Positions 55,237-64,000 of a stretch of DNA of 64,000 nt are shown here, one piece after another. The notes below the pieces were generated by a model. That model made no database searches and was not told where the DNA came from. It saw only the letters and a list, made by a program, of their open reading frames with translations. This DNA is from an uncultured Croceitalea sp. (GTDB taxonomy: Bacteria > Bacteroidota > Bacteroidia > Flavobacteriales > Flavobacteriaceae). The stretch's first letter is position 1. Each line of letters opens with the position of its first letter. Where the stretch lies: assembly GCA_947494805.1 (NCBI GenBank), contig CANLWK010000008.1, forward strand, positions 37,309 through 101,308, written 5' to 3'. Position numbers and translations under genes: made by a program.

Positions 55237-55267
55237 TTGGTTTTACCTATATTTGAAGGTAAACCAA
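55237..55267 (+). promoter_or_regulatory. Inverted repeat over the -7 element of the DUF819 gene
   Basis: Arms 55237-55248 and 55257-55267 (11 bp paired, one bulged T). A TATATTTG element (55248-55255) lies in the loop, 20 nt before the ATG at 55276. It could be an operator or a weak terminator of the DUF5916 gene; no T run follows. Confidence 0.45.
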
Positions 55268-55275
55268 TTGCACAA

Positions 55276-56538
55276 ATGAACCAACTTCCCTTTACCGAAG
55301 ACACTGTAATTTTTGGATTATTGGCCCTTTGCCTCGGGTTTGTCTTTTACACTTCTTCCATTAAGACAGGTTTTTGGAAAAAATTCTACACCATTGTACC
55401 TGCAGTGCTTATGTGTTATTTGTTACCTTCTATTTTGGCCAGTGTGGGTATCATTGATGAAAAAAGTTCACAGACCTATTATATCGCAAGTCGTTATTTA
55501 TTACCGGCGGCATTGATTTTGATGACACTAAGTATCGATCTTAAGGCGATATTAAATTTAGGTTCCAAAGCCCTAATCATGTTTTTGACCGGTACTGCCG
55601 GCATTATTATTGGTGGGCCATTGGCAATATTGATCGTTTCTGTTTTTTCACCTGAAACTGTAGGTGGCGCCGGATTCGATGCCGTATGGCGAGGCCTTGC
55701 TACTATTGCTGGTAGTTGGATTGGTGGAGGCGCCAATCAAGCTGCAATGTTAGAGGTATTTCAGTTTAACCAAGAGAAGTATGGTGGCATGGTACTAATC
55801 GATATTGTGGTGGCCAATATTTGGATGGCCATCATTTTATTGGGTGTCGGAAAAACCAAAAAAATCGATGCGTGGTTAAAAGCTGATACTTCTTCAATTG
55901 AAGAACTAAAAGTAAAGGTGTCAGAACATACAGCTAAAATAGCACGGGTAACCACTTTACCAGATTTTATGATGCTATTGCTTTTTGCCTTTGCTGGTGT
56001 AGGATTGGCACATTTCTTTGGAAACCACTTTGCCGAGTTCTTGGAACAAAACTTTGAAGTGATTAGAAATAAAGAAAAAGTGTTGTCTTCCTTGGGTTCC
56101 AAGTTTTTATGGATGGTCGTATTTGCAACTATGTTCGGTATTGGCATCTCATTCACCAAAGCAAAGAATTATGAAGGTGCCGGCGCTAGTAAAATAGGCG
56201 GAATGTTCATTTACATTTTGGTAGCGACCATTGGTATGAAAATGGATTTGGGTGCAGTTTTTGAAAACCCAGGTCTGATTGCCATTGGGTTGATCTGGAT
56301 CTCTATTCATGCGGTTCTTCTAATTGTGGTTGCCAAACTTATTAAAGCACCTTTCTTCTTTTTAGCAGTTGGTAGCCAAGCAAATGTTGGCGGTGCTGCC
56401 TCAGCCCCTGTGGTCGCAGCCGAGTTTCATCCCTCATTGACCTCTGTCGGAATTCTATTGGCCGTTTTCGGCTATGTGGTTGGTACTGGCGGTGCCTATC
56501 TTTGTGCCCTTTTAATGGAAGTCGCTTCAAAAGTTTAA
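55276..56538 (+). CDS. DUF819 family membrane protein (YjcL-like)
   Basis: 420 aa from the ATG at 55276; the reading from 55237 runs through the promoter palindrome. About ten to twelve membrane helices, with the DUF819 features GSWIGGGANQAAM and GSQANVGGAASAPVVAAEF, two inverted-repeat halves like those of CPA-type or keto-acid transporters. Substrate unknown. The lipoprotein gene begins 47 nt downstream. Confidence 0.9.
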   Translation: MNQLPFTEDTVIFGLLALCLGFVFYTSSIKTGFWKKFYTIVPAVLMCYLLPSILASVGIIDEKSSQTYYIASRYLLPAALILMTLSIDLKAILNLGSKALIMFLTGTAGIIIGGPLAILIVSVFSPETVGGAGFDAVWRGLATIAGSWIGGGANQAAMLEVFQFNQEKYGGMVLIDIVVANIWMAIILLGVGKTKKIDAWLKADTSSIEELKVKVSEHTAKIARVTTLPDFMMLLLFAFAGVGLAHFFGNHFAEFLEQNFEVIRNKEKVLSSLGSKFLWMVVFATMFGIGISFTKAKNYEGAGASKIGGMFIYILVATIGMKMDLGAVFENPGLIAIGLIWISIHAVLLIVVAKLIKAPFFFLAVGSQANVGGAASAPVVAAEFHPSLTSVGILLAVFGYVVGTGGAYLCALLMEVASKV

Positions 56539-56585
56539 AAAACGAAACACTTTCTCGATATTTGCCCCTTGAAAAAAACAGTTCA

Positions 56586-57296
56586 ATGATAAAAAAGGTT
56601 TTATTTACCATAGTAACAATCGTTTTAATTGCCTCTTGCAGCGAGACTTCTGAGAACAGTATGATGCTTACCGGAAATGTCAAGGGATTGAAGAAAGGCA
56701 CATTGTACCTTGAAAAAATCGAAGATTCAACTTTAATCACAGTAGACTCCATCGCCCTAAAAGGTGATGGTAACTTCAGTTTTTCGTACGAGCTTGAAAG
56801 CCCTGAAATTTTTTATTTACATCTTGATAAAGCCGATAACAATGATATCAATGACCGTCTTACCTTTTTTGGTGAAAAAGGAGAAGTCTATATAGAGACG
56901 GTATGGAACTCTTTTGACTCAAAAGCCGAAATAGTCGGTTCTAAAACACATAAAGAGTTTGACGAGTGTCGACAGATCTTAACAAAGTTTAGTATTAGAG
57001 AGTTGGAATTAGCACAGCAAATCTCCTTGCCCCAATATAATGACAATACTACCGCACTTGATTCTTTAGTTAAACTATCCAACAAAAATGTATTGCGCAG
57101 GTATCTTTATGTACTGAATTTTGCGTTGACCAATCCAGATTCTTATGCTTCACCATATCTGGCACTGACAGAGGCCTCCGATGCCAATCCAAAGTACTTG
57201 GATTCTATTCAAAAAGCATTATCGCCGAATGTTGCCAATTCTAAGTACGGAAAAGCCTTAAAAAAGTATCTAGAAGTAAAAGAAACAGTGAATTAA
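56586..57296 (+). CDS. DUF4369 lipoprotein
   Basis: 236 aa from the ATG at 56586. Lipobox LIASC (cysteine about residue 18). An N-terminal DUF4369 domain (LTGNVKGLKKGTLYLEKIED, about 25-125) normally precedes a thioredoxin-type domain in Bacteroidota; here that second domain is absent and a helical C-terminus follows. Periplasmic or outer-membrane. The end overlaps the convergent small gene by 4 nt. Confidence 0.85.
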   Translation: MIKKVLFTIVTIVLIASCSETSENSMMLTGNVKGLKKGTLYLEKIEDSTLITVDSIALKGDGNFSFSYELESPEIFYLHLDKADNNDINDRLTFFGEKGEVYIETVWNSFDSKAEIVGSKTHKEFDECRQILTKFSIRELELAQQISLPQYNDNTTALDSLVKLSNKNVLRRYLYVLNFALTNPDSYASPYLALTEASDANPKYLDSIQKALSPNVANSKYGKALKKYLEVKETVN

Positions 57297-57565
57297 GCTT
57301 CAAGGGCATTTAATTCTTCAATCAAGGCAGTGGCTTTTGTTTCGAGTTCACTGCGGACCGATTTGAAATGACCCTTTTTATCGCCCTCAACCTTAGCGTT
57401 CACTTTGTCCATAAGTGCATCAAAAGCCTCAATAGCGTGGTCTATAATGGCTGAGCCTTTATCTGAATTGTTGTTACCTGTAGCTGCTTCCCACTGATAT
57501 ACGGCTTCAATAATATCTCCTAAAACAAAATTGATATCTTTCTTTAAATCACGAATACTTGCCAT
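57293..57565 (-). CDS. Conserved small flavobacterial protein, unknown function
   Basis: 90 aa, mostly helical and acidic, starting MASIRDLKKDINFVLGDIIEA and ending ALIEELNALEA. No domain is recognised. Likely cytoplasmic. A -7 element TAAATTTG sits at 57580-57587, 14 nt before its ATG. It lies between the convergent DUF4369 gene and manA. Confidence 0.78.
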   Translation of the reverse strand: MASIRDLKKDINFVLGDIIEAVYQWEAATGNNNSDKGSAIIDHAIEAFDALMDKVNAKVEGDKKGHFKSVRSELETKATALIEELNALEA

Positions 57566-57579
57566 TCTATTGTTTTTAT

Positions 57580-57587
57580 CAAATTTA
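57580..57587 (-). promoter_or_regulatory. -7 element of the 90-aa gene
   Basis: The minus strand reads TAAATTTG, 14 nt before the start codon. TTTT lies 19 nt upstream, one base from the -33 TTTG. Confidence 0.48.
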
Positions 57588-57590
57588 CTA

Positions 57591-58559
57591 TTAAATCGTT
57601 ACTTCTAAAAGTTTGGCATTTGAAGTGTTGATATTCAAAGTTTTGCTATTCGCTGGCACTAGTATGGTTTCTCCTTTTTTAATAGAAGCAGTACCATGCT
57701 CATTTGCAATTTCAGCCGAACCTCCAACACACATCAAAATTGTAAAAGAATCGCGATTGCCAAGGTCTTGATTCAGACTTTTGGTAAGATGTAAAGAATT
57801 TGTCTTGAAATACGGGCAATCTACCATAGTGTTGATAGTATCGAGTTGAGTGTTATAATCGACCTTAAAATCATCTTTCTTGCTGTAGTCCATGGCATCT
57901 AATGCAAGTTCCGTGTGCAACTCTCGTAGATTACCATTTCTATCCCTTCGATTAAAATCAAAAACGCGATAGGTCACATCAGAGGTTTGTTGAATCTCTG
58001 CCAATAAAACTCCTGCCCCAATAGCGTGAATCTTACCAGTGTTAATAAAAAACGTATCACCTTCTTTAACCCTTTCGTAATTCAAAAGTTCCAATAAGGT
58101 ATCATTCTTTAAGTTTTCTTGATAGACCTTTTTGGTAACATCACGATTGAAACCAACTATGAGGTTTGCCTCTGGGTTGGCATCCATGACATACCACATT
58201 TCTGTTTTTCCAAAGGAGTCGTGCCGCTCCTTGGCCAGTTCATCATTGGGGTGCAACTGAATTGACAGATCTTGTTTGGCATCGATAAACTTGATCAAAA
58301 TTGGAAACTCATATCCAAAACGATCTACTACGCTTTTTCCTAAAAGGTCATCTGAGTATGTTGTAATCAAATCTTGTAAAGAACTTCCTTTTAAATCACC
58401 GTTGGCTACTATGGAAACATCTCCTTTAACAGCAGAAAGTTCCCAACTCTCGCCAGTAATGTCGCTTTCTATAGGCTTGTCCAAAACAGTTTTGAGCTTT
58501 GTACCACCCCACAGACGTTCTTTTAAAATGGGATTGAATTTTAACGGATATAGCTTCAT
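57591..58559 (-). CDS. manA: Mannose-6-phosphate isomerase, type I
   Basis: 322 aa from the ATG at 58559. Interconverts mannose-6-P and fructose-6-P. The cupin fold has zinc ligands in SIQLHPNDE and in TGKIHAIGAG, with the conserved glutamate near EIQQTSDVTYRVFDFNR. The N-terminus LYPLKFNPILKERLWGG is the family start. It is the last gene of the idi-QueD-like-manA run; 13 nt after the QueD-like stop. Confidence 0.94.
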   Translation of the reverse strand: MKLYPLKFNPILKERLWGGTKLKTVLDKPIESDITGESWELSAVKGDVSIVANGDLKGSSLQDLITTYSDDLLGKSVVDRFGYEFPILIKFIDAKQDLSIQLHPNDELAKERHDSFGKTEMWYVMDANPEANLIVGFNRDVTKKVYQENLKNDTLLELLNYERVKEGDTFFINTGKIHAIGAGVLLAEIQQTSDVTYRVFDFNRRDRNGNLRELHTELALDAMDYSKKDDFKVDYNTQLDTINTMVDCPYFKTNSLHLTKSLNQDLGNRDSFTILMCVGGSAEIANEHGTASIKKGETILVPANSKTLNINTSNAKLLEVTI

Positions 58560-58572
58560 TTCGAAATAGGTT

Positions 58573-58980
58573 TTAGCCTGAATAGGTAACAAAATTACGT
58601 GGAGTTTCGTACAAGACCACTTCTAAATCATTGTCAGATTTGATATGTGGTCGTAACCTGTTCCAAATAACAACAGCAATATTTTCAGCGGTAGGGTTCA
58701 ATTCTTCGAATTCAGGAACATCAAGATTCAAGTTCTTATGGTCCATGGTCTCTTCAACCTCATTTTTAATCAAATCTTTGAGCACTTTCATATCCATCAC
58801 ATAACCCGTCCCAGGATCTATTTCACCAGTTACACTTACAATCAAGTCATAGTTATGCCCATGAAACTTGGGGTTGTTGCACTTACCAAAAATCGCCTCG
58901 TTCTTGTCAAAGCTCCAATCAGGTCGGTACAAACGGTGGGCTGCATTAAAATGTGCCTTTCTGCTTACTTTTACTCGCAT
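58573..58980 (-). CDS. 6-carboxytetrahydropterin synthase / 6-pyruvoyl-tetrahydropterin synthase (QueD-like)
   Basis: 135 aa. The zinc ligands are H15 (AAHRL), H40 and H42 (FHGHNYDL); the catalytic cysteine is C34 in FGKCNNPK and the glutamate is in YETPRN. The cysteine-to-HGH spacing fits the QueD/PTPS-III type used in queuosine synthesis; other pterin roles are not excluded, as no other queuosine genes are near. It overlaps the idi stop by 10 nt. Confidence 0.9.
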   Translation of the reverse strand: MRVKVSRKAHFNAAHRLYRPDWSFDKNEAIFGKCNNPKFHGHNYDLIVSVTGEIDPGTGYVMDMKVLKDLIKNEVEETMDHKNLNLDVPEFEELNPTAENIAVVIWNRLRPHIKSDNDLEVVLYETPRNFVTYSG

Positions 58981-59504
58981 GGCTTCGTGTTTTGAATGAG
59001 GTGGTCATAAAAACGTTCAAAAATTATTTTGAACCAAGCCGTATATGTCTCAGGGTTTTGGGCAATGTCATTTTTAATGGCTTCTGGTTTCATCCACTTC
59101 CAATCCGCTACTTCATCAGGATTGATTTTTGGAGCATCGTTTGAATAACCAACCATCACATGATCGAACTCATGTTCTGTCAACCCATTGTCAAATGGCG
59201 CCTTATAAATAAATGAAAACAGTTCTTTTAGTGCTACCTCAAAACCCATCTCTTCTTGAAGCCTCCTCTTACCCGCTTCAATATTGGTTTCGCCATCACG
59301 TTGGTGGCTACAGCAAGTGTTCGTCCAAAGCAATGGAGAATGATATTTATGGGCAGCACGCTGTTGTAACATGGTCTCGCCCTTATCGTTCATAACAAAT
59401 ACAGAAAACGCCCGATGTAAAACAGCCTTCTCATGAGCCTCCATTTTCGGCATAAGTCCTAGCTGTCGATTTTGTTCATCGACCAAAACAACTTTCTCTT
59501 CCAT
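58971..59504 (-). CDS. idi: Isopentenyl-diphosphate delta-isomerase (type I, Nudix)
   Basis: 177 aa. Catalytic C65 followed by H67 in NTCCSHQRD, and the Nudix box GKRRLQEEMG with the metal-binding glutamates. It converts IPP to DMAPP, feeding carotenoid and quinone synthesis. A -7 element ends four bases before the ATG, suggesting a very short leader. Confidence 0.95.
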   Translation of the reverse strand: MEEKVVLVDEQNRQLGLMPKMEAHEKAVLHRAFSVFVMNDKGETMLQQRAAHKYHSPLLWTNTCCSHQRDGETNIEAGKRRLQEEMGFEVALKELFSFIYKAPFDNGLTEHEFDHVMVGYSNDAPKINPDEVADWKWMKPEAIKNDIAQNPETYTAWFKIIFERFYDHLIQNTKPCE

Positions 59505-59508
59505 GTAG

Positions 59509-59516
59509 CAAAAATA
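59509..59516 (-). promoter_or_regulatory. -7 element adjacent to idi start
   Basis: The minus strand reads TATTTTTG, four bases before the idi ATG, so transcription would begin at or within a few bases of the start codon. Confidence 0.45.
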
Positions 59517-59567
59517 TGACCTTTACAGTTACTTTTTAACTAAGCCTCTACTAAATACCGTGAAATG

Positions 59568-60527
59568 TTAGAAGAACCGGGGAGATTTTAAGTTTCCAAT
59601 GGCGCGAATGAAATCGTAGCGTAGTACCAACTCAAAAGAACCATCATTAAAAGTAGTTGCTCCTAAATCTGTAATTTCTCGATCATAGGCAATACCGATA
59701 AGAAATTGATCTGAAACTTGAAAGCCAACAAGACCACTAAAGGCAGCATCCCAACGATAGGCCAAACCACCAATAAACTTTTCATTGAATAAAAAGTTGG
59801 CCGATATATCAACTTGTAAGGGAGCACCTTGAACGGCTTTGGTCAATAACGTGGGTTTAAATTTTAGAAACGGATTCAAATCCCAAACATATCCAGTAAT
59901 AAAGTACCAGTTCATTTGTTCCTTAGCGGTTGAAAGCGATGAAGAATCAAAATGTTCCGTTTCTAAGAAACGTGGTACGGACAGTCCTGCATAAAAACGC
60001 TCTGTATGATAATACACACCCGCACCTATGTTTGGCGAAAAGCGATTGTCAATATTTTGTTGCAAAGTTGGGTCCGGGCCTTGACCACCATCTTGGTTCA
60101 GTTCTGAAAACCGCACATCCAGTAAATGGGCACTCGCTTTAAGTCCAAAACTTAGTTTGGCATCCATACTGGTCTGAACGGTGTATGAAAAGTCCGCATC
60201 AAAATACGTCTCCGAAGTAGGTCCAATAATATCATTTACGAAAGATATACCCATACCAACACCCCTATACCCCAGCGGGGTATGTAAATTTAAGGTCTGA
60301 GTTTCAGGTGCGCCGTCCAGTCCTACCCATTGGGCTCTGTACAATCCTGCAATACTTAAATGTCCACGAGAACCCGCATACGCCGGGTTCACACTTACCG
60401 TATTGTACATATATTGCGTGTACTGAGCATCTTGCTGAGCCTTTAATGTAAGGCCAGTAAAAATCACCAGTACCAACGCTAATATGTATTTCACTTTACT
60501 TTTTTCTTTTAGCTCCAAAGTCTCCAA
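59568..60527 (-). CDS. PorP/SprF family type IX secretion membrane protein
   Basis: 319 aa. A signal peptide (to about residue 30) and the family hallmark QDAQYTQYMYNTVSVNPAYAG, then beta-strand-rich sequence ending with an outer-membrane strand (LVLRYDFIRAIGNLKSPRFF). PorP/SprF proteins help type IX-secreted adhesins such as SprB reach the surface. It directly follows the gliding-associated protein gene, so it is probably its partner. A GTG start within KSKVKYI is an alternative. Confidence 0.93.
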   Translation of the reverse strand: METLELKEKSKVKYILALVLVIFTGLTLKAQQDAQYTQYMYNTVSVNPAYAGSRGHLSIAGLYRAQWVGLDGAPETQTLNLHTPLGYRGVGMGISFVNDIIGPTSETYFDADFSYTVQTSMDAKLSFGLKASAHLLDVRFSELNQDGGQGPDPTLQQNIDNRFSPNIGAGVYYHTERFYAGLSVPRFLETEHFDSSSLSTAKEQMNWYFITGYVWDLNPFLKFKPTLLTKAVQGAPLQVDISANFLFNEKFIGGLAYRWDAAFSGLVGFQVSDQFLIGIAYDREITDLGATTFNDGSFELVLRYDFIRAIGNLKSPRFF

Positions 60528-60529
60528 CT

Positions 60530-62554
60530 TTACCTGTTAATGTATATATATCCTGACAGTTGTTTCATACCACCTGTAGCATCTTCGTAGTCTATGATAT
60601 AGAAATACGTGCCTACTGGTAGTTTATTATCTTTATCAACGGTCACCCTACCTTCGGATGTACCTCTAAAGACATTCCCTGAGGAGTTGTAAGACTTGGT
60701 CATAAAGACCTGTACGCCCCATCTGTTATAAATTTTAACGGTGTTGTTTGGATAATCTTCTATGTTCGCTATGCGAAGTTCATCATGTATACCATCACCA
60801 TTTGGTGTCAATACATTGAATACTTCAATATCATCGGTTTGTGTTGGCCCTAAATCAGGGTCTAGATAATTTGGAATGCCATCTTCGTCTGAATCATCAT
60901 TGCTGAAGTCGCCATCTAAATTCAAATCTTCGTCAGGGGTCTCGATGCCGTCATCATCATCGTCTAGATCTCGATAATCCGGTTCTTCATCACCGTCTGT
61001 ATTGGGCAAGTCAGTGTTTGGGTCATCAATTTCATCGTTCACATCAATATCAATGGCCACGTCACCTTCGTAACCGTCATCAAGGCCATCATTATCTTTA
61101 TCAGAACCGATAAATACCACATCTGGGATTCCATCTTGGTCAAAATCATGACCTTCAATGTTATCGGGAACACCATCATTGTCACTATCATCATCGACAT
61201 AATCAGGCAATCCATCACCATCAGTATCAACGGGTATTAAACCAATGTTCCCATTGTTCTCATAGGCATCATCAACCCCATTTGTATTGACATCTGTTCC
61301 GCTTGGCGGGATATAACCAACGGTCACTTGGGCCTCAATGTTGTCCGGAATGCCATCGTCATCGCTATCAATATCCAAATAATCCGGAATTCCATCGGCA
61401 TCATTGTCCGTAGGATTGGTCGCAGGATCATTATCACCATCCAAATTCAAATCTTCAAAACTATCAATGATACCATCGTCATCAGAGTCTAATTCCGAGA
61501 CCATGGGAGCGGTTACTACTATCGTAATGGTTGCTGTATCGCAATTTCCTAAATTGTCACAAACGGTATAATCAAAACTATCCGTTCCGGTAAACCCTGG
61601 GTTTGGCACGTAACTGATATCGTCATCAGATGGGTCGTTCGGGGTGCCATTATCATTGAGTACTACATTTCCATTTGAGGGATTTGTATTGGTAAACGTT
61701 CCAGCGTTCGGTAGATCATTGTCATTGGCACTCCATGGAATGTCCACGGTAATATCTTGTCCAGTGGCTACAGAATCATCTATTGTATCTACAATAGGCA
61801 ATACATCTACTGTAACTGTGGCTGTACTACAGTCGCCCATGTTGTTGCAGACCGTATAATCGAACGAATCCGCACCATTATAGTCAGGATCTGGAGTATA
61901 GGTCACAATGTCATCAGTGGGGTCGTTTGGTGTACCGTTATCATCTATTGATATGGTTCCGTTGGCCGGGTCCGTTGTCGTCAAATTACCTATTGTGGGC
62001 AAATCTGAATCATTGTCATAAATTGGAACCACTACGGATTCGTCTTCATTGACAGTAACGAAGTCATCGACCAAGGTGGCAGCTTGAGCCATACAGACCA
62101 CTGTAAATCGAGGTAACTCTGTAGAGTTACCCGCCTTTGCAATAGTGGCAACATACCTTTCAACATTGACAGTAGCTGTGACCGTTGGCCGTGATTGGTC
62201 TCCGGTCAATGCAGGGTTCCAGCTTACGGTAGCCGTAGCGGGTACACTTGCCGAAATATCAAGAGTAACCTGATTATCTGGTGCATTACAATCCGTTACG
62301 ATAAAATAACCAGTGGCATTTGAGCCACATAAAGTTCCGTCATAGGTCGCAAAATAAACTCCCGGTTGGGTAACCTCGTAAAACGAGTCTGTTCCTAAAA
62401 CCGTTGTAGTGTCGCTTGCTTCATACCATTGGTAGTTGTTTTCATCTCCACTGTTCGGAGCTTGAAGCAAGAATTGAGCCTGAGATACCATCACCCCCAG
62501 CAATGTAAAAGCAAAGCTGAGGAGTATCTTTTTATATATGTGAATTATTTTCAA
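60530..62554 (-). CDS. Type IX-secreted protein with gliding-motility C-terminal (type B) sorting domain
   Basis: 674 aa. Signal peptide (1-26), two cadherin-like repeats of about 90 aa ([19 protein letters not shown] and [19 protein letters not shown] units, about 185-350), a run of Asp-rich thrombospondin type 3-like repeats (about 355-575), and a C-terminal sorting domain with [15 protein letters not shown] and NRWGVQVF. Typical of surface adhesins exported by the gliding machinery. The next gene is PorP/SprF, 2 nt after its stop. Confidence 0.93.
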   Translation of the reverse strand: MKIIHIYKKILLSFAFTLLGVMVSQAQFLLQAPNSGDENNYQWYEASDTTTVLGTDSFYEVTQPGVYFATYDGTLCGSNATGYFIVTDCNAPDNQVTLDISASVPATATVSWNPALTGDQSRPTVTATVNVERYVATIAKAGNSTELPRFTVVCMAQAATLVDDFVTVNEDESVVVPIYDNDSDLPTIGNLTTTDPANGTISIDDNGTPNDPTDDIVTYTPDPDYNGADSFDYTVCNNMGDCSTATVTVDVLPIVDTIDDSVATGQDITVDIPWSANDNDLPNAGTFTNTNPSNGNVVLNDNGTPNDPSDDDISYVPNPGFTGTDSFDYTVCDNLGNCDTATITIVVTAPMVSELDSDDDGIIDSFEDLNLDGDNDPATNPTDNDADGIPDYLDIDSDDDGIPDNIEAQVTVGYIPPSGTDVNTNGVDDAYENNGNIGLIPVDTDGDGLPDYVDDDSDNDGVPDNIEGHDFDQDGIPDVVFIGSDKDNDGLDDGYEGDVAIDIDVNDEIDDPNTDLPNTDGDEEPDYRDLDDDDDGIETPDEDLNLDGDFSNDDSDEDGIPNYLDPDLGPTQTDDIEVFNVLTPNGDGIHDELRIANIEDYPNNTVKIYNRWGVQVFMTKSYNSSGNVFRGTSEGRVTVDKDNKLPVGTYFYIIDYEDATGGMKQLSGYIYINR

Positions 62555-62581
62555 AGCGATTTGGGGTCGTTTTTAAATCAA

Positions 62582-64000
62582 TTACTTAACAACGAACACT
62601 ACGTTGATCAATGAGTTGTAATCAGCGGGACTATTGTCGACCGTATAGGTCATTTCACCCAGTGCCGATATACCTGTAATGGTCAATACACTGGTATCGT
62701 ATAACGTAACATGATATTCTAATTCGTCCGCATCGTAAATAGGAATTCCCGAAGCACCTGTGCTGCTTACGGCTGGTGAACCAAACTGGGCCACGTATTG
62801 ACTGTATAGATTAAGTGTTCTTACAGAAGCATCAGGACTAGAAGCATCAATCGCTATAGATGGCGGATAGAAAACCCTAGATGCCTTTACGGAGTTTACT
62901 TGTACTACATCACCTTCGGCATCTGTGGCCAATAAGTAGTTTGCTGAAGAATCTTCATAAGGTTGAGTTACCGCGTCCGCATAATCAGTAAAACGTACTT
63001 GACCACCCTCAACATCGAGTTTTGCATCAGGTGAATCTGTACCTATACCCACTCGATCATCATCACCACTTACTACAAGGGTATTTGCATCAAAGTTAAG
63101 GTCAAAACTACCTTGAGTAACAGCTCTATTGGCCGCCAGAGCACCATCATCACTATAAATATTAGTGTTCAAACTACTTATATCCAAACCTGTGGAAGCT
63201 ACACCATTTACAGTACTTACCAATTCGTCACTACCATTTAAGGTCAATGTGTTCGTATTAACAATATTAACTCCTGTACCGGTCACACCATCAACCGTTG
63301 TCGTTAAGGTGTTAACACTGCTTGTGTTCGATACGGTCGTCGCAGGTACCAACGTACTCTTACCTATCCATTCTACAGTACCGGTTGCACCAGTGGTCAA
63401 TACCAAGTCATTACCAGTTGATGCAATATCGCCAGAGGCTATCGTTCCGTCCAATATCTTTGCACTGGTAACCGCATCGTCCGCAAGTTCCGTCGTGCCA
63501 ACCGCTCCAGCAGCGATCTCCAAGGTAACGTCGCCCAATAGGGCATCTGCGTCGCCACCGACCGTAAGGTCACTTGAGGTGATGTCACCGTCTCCGGTGA
63601 TGCCCGTACCATCGACCGAAAGTACACCAGCGGCCGAACGGGCAATGCCCGTACCTGCTATAGCGGCATCTATCTTTAATGGGGTCACCGCATCATCGGC
63701 AATGTCGCCAGAGGCTATCGTTCCGTCCAATATCTTTGCGCTGGTAACTGCGTCGTCCGCAAGTTCCGTGGTGCCAACCGCTCCCGCAGCGATCTCCAAG
63801 GTAACGTCGCCCAATAGGGCATCTGCGTCACCGCTAACGGTAAGGTCACTTGAGGTAATGTCACCATCACCGGTGATCCCCGTACCATCTACTGAAAGTA
63901 CACCCGCGGCTGACCTGGTAAGGCCAGTGCCTGCCAAGGCGGCATCTATCTTCAATGGCGTAACGGCATCGTTAACAATCTTTGCGCTGGTAACGGCATC
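62582..64000 (-). CDS. Large repeat-containing surface protein, partial at N-terminus
   Basis: 472 codons remain in frame to the window edge, with no start in view. It consists of near-identical 92-aa repeats (DGTGITGDGDITSSDLTV, AAGAVGTTELADDAVTSAKI units), then a region rich in short beta-strand turns, and a C-terminal part with the pattern GIGTDSPDAKLDVEGG seen in phage-tail/adhesin-like proteins. Upstream of the gliding-associated protein and PorP/SprF, so likely a surface adhesin. It ends 27 nt before the gliding-associated gene. Confidence 0.85.
   Translation of the reverse strand, partial: DAVTSAKIVNDAVTPLKIDAALAGTGLTRSAAGVLSVDGTGITGDGDITSSDLTVSGDADALLGDVTLEIAAGAVGTTELADDAVTSAKILDGTIASGDIADDAVTPLKIDAAIAGTGIARSAAGVLSVDGTGITGDGDITSSDLTVGGDADALLGDVTLEIAAGAVGTTELADDAVTSAKILDGTIASGDIASTGNDLVLTTGATGTVEWIGKSTLVPATTVSNTSSVNTLTTTVDGVTGTGVNIVNTNTLTLNGSDELVSTVNGVASTGLDISSLNTNIYSDDGALAANRAVTQGSFDLNFDANTLVVSGDDDRVGIGTDSPDAKLDVEGGQVRFTDYADAVTQPYEDSSANYLLATDAEGDVVQVNSVKASRVFYPPSIAIDASSPDASVRTLNLYSQYVAQFGSPAVSSTGASGIPIYDADELEYHVTLYDTSVLTITGISALGEMTYTVDNSPADYNSLINVVFVVK
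63431..63970 (-). repeat. Tandem 276-bp direct repeats inside the surface-protein gene
   Basis: Units 63431-63706 and 63707-about 63970, an exact multiple of 3 (92 codons) and about 90 percent identical by eye, with long exact stretches. A third, diverged unit runs on past 63971 to the window edge. Confidence 0.88.

Noticed and set aside
63431-64000. CRISPR-like or satellite repeat
   Set aside because: Repeats are 276 bp, in frame and coding; no short spacers.

Overview
The window looks like chromosome of a marine-type flavobacterium (Bacteroidota, Flavobacteriaceae). Evidence from the sequence: Bacteroidota-type promoters (a -7 element TAnnTTTG, once with TTTG exactly 19 nt upstream), few Shine-Dalgarno sequences, type IX secretion/gliding proteins (PorP/SprF, a gliding-motility C-terminal domain), TonB-linked outer-membrane barrels, DUF5916 proteins, DUF4295, and a conserved rpmB-rpmG-DUF4295 / ftsY / rimO neighbourhood. 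No rRNA, tRNA, CRISPR, prophage or insertion sequence was recognised. About 64 protein genes are called; two run off the window ends.

Layout. 1-7 kb (minus): a CrtA-like monooxygenase coupled to a thioredoxin-fold protein lacking its CxxC, aconitase, then a periplasmic folding operon (PPIase-like lipoprotein, SurA-like parvulin, MoxR ATPase). 7-10.6 kb: a class A beta-lactamase-like lipoprotein, then a fasciclin gene divergent from an ECF sigma/anti-sigma-K pair. 10.6-19 kb: Tat-exported Gfo/Idh oxidoreductase with DoxX, rimO, a class C-type serine hydrolase lipoprotein, and a minus-strand ftsY-DUF2911-(frameshifted small gene)-amidase operon. 19-28 kb: a TTG-start secreted Asp-rich repeat protein, ribosomal L28/L33/DUF4295, cinA, Hpt, FAH-family hydrolase, exonuclease, esterase, 2-oxoacid dehydrogenase E2 and recR.

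28-40.7 kb: sodium:solute symporter, CoA-binding protein, TonB-linked barrel, FabH, S9 peptidase, a TetR-like regulator with an ABC1 kinase behind a possible attenuator leader, and htpG. 40.8-50.7 kb: two tandem paralogous membrane proteins of unknown function with a DoxX-like protein, a second ECF sigma unit, MOSC protein, AraC-AlkB pair, S1/P1 nuclease, and an SPFH/DUF4177/Arc-like trio. 50.7-57.6 kb: tandem DUF5916 paralogues with matching promoters, a DUF819 membrane protein and a DUF4369 lipoprotein. 57.6-64 kb (minus): idi-queD-like-manA, then a surface cluster: large repeat protein, gliding-associated protein, PorP/SprF.

The genes are mostly chromosomal housekeeping with cell-envelope functions. 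The observations most worth checking are the 71-codon gene at 17069-17286 that is restored by removing one base from each of two homopolymers, the sigma/anti-sigma-K/fasciclin module, the leader peptide plus terminator before the tetR-like gene, the tandem 445-aa membrane paralogues, and the terminator-like hairpin at 30036-30077 with no plus-strand gene before it. I did not find a convincing new defence or mobile system.
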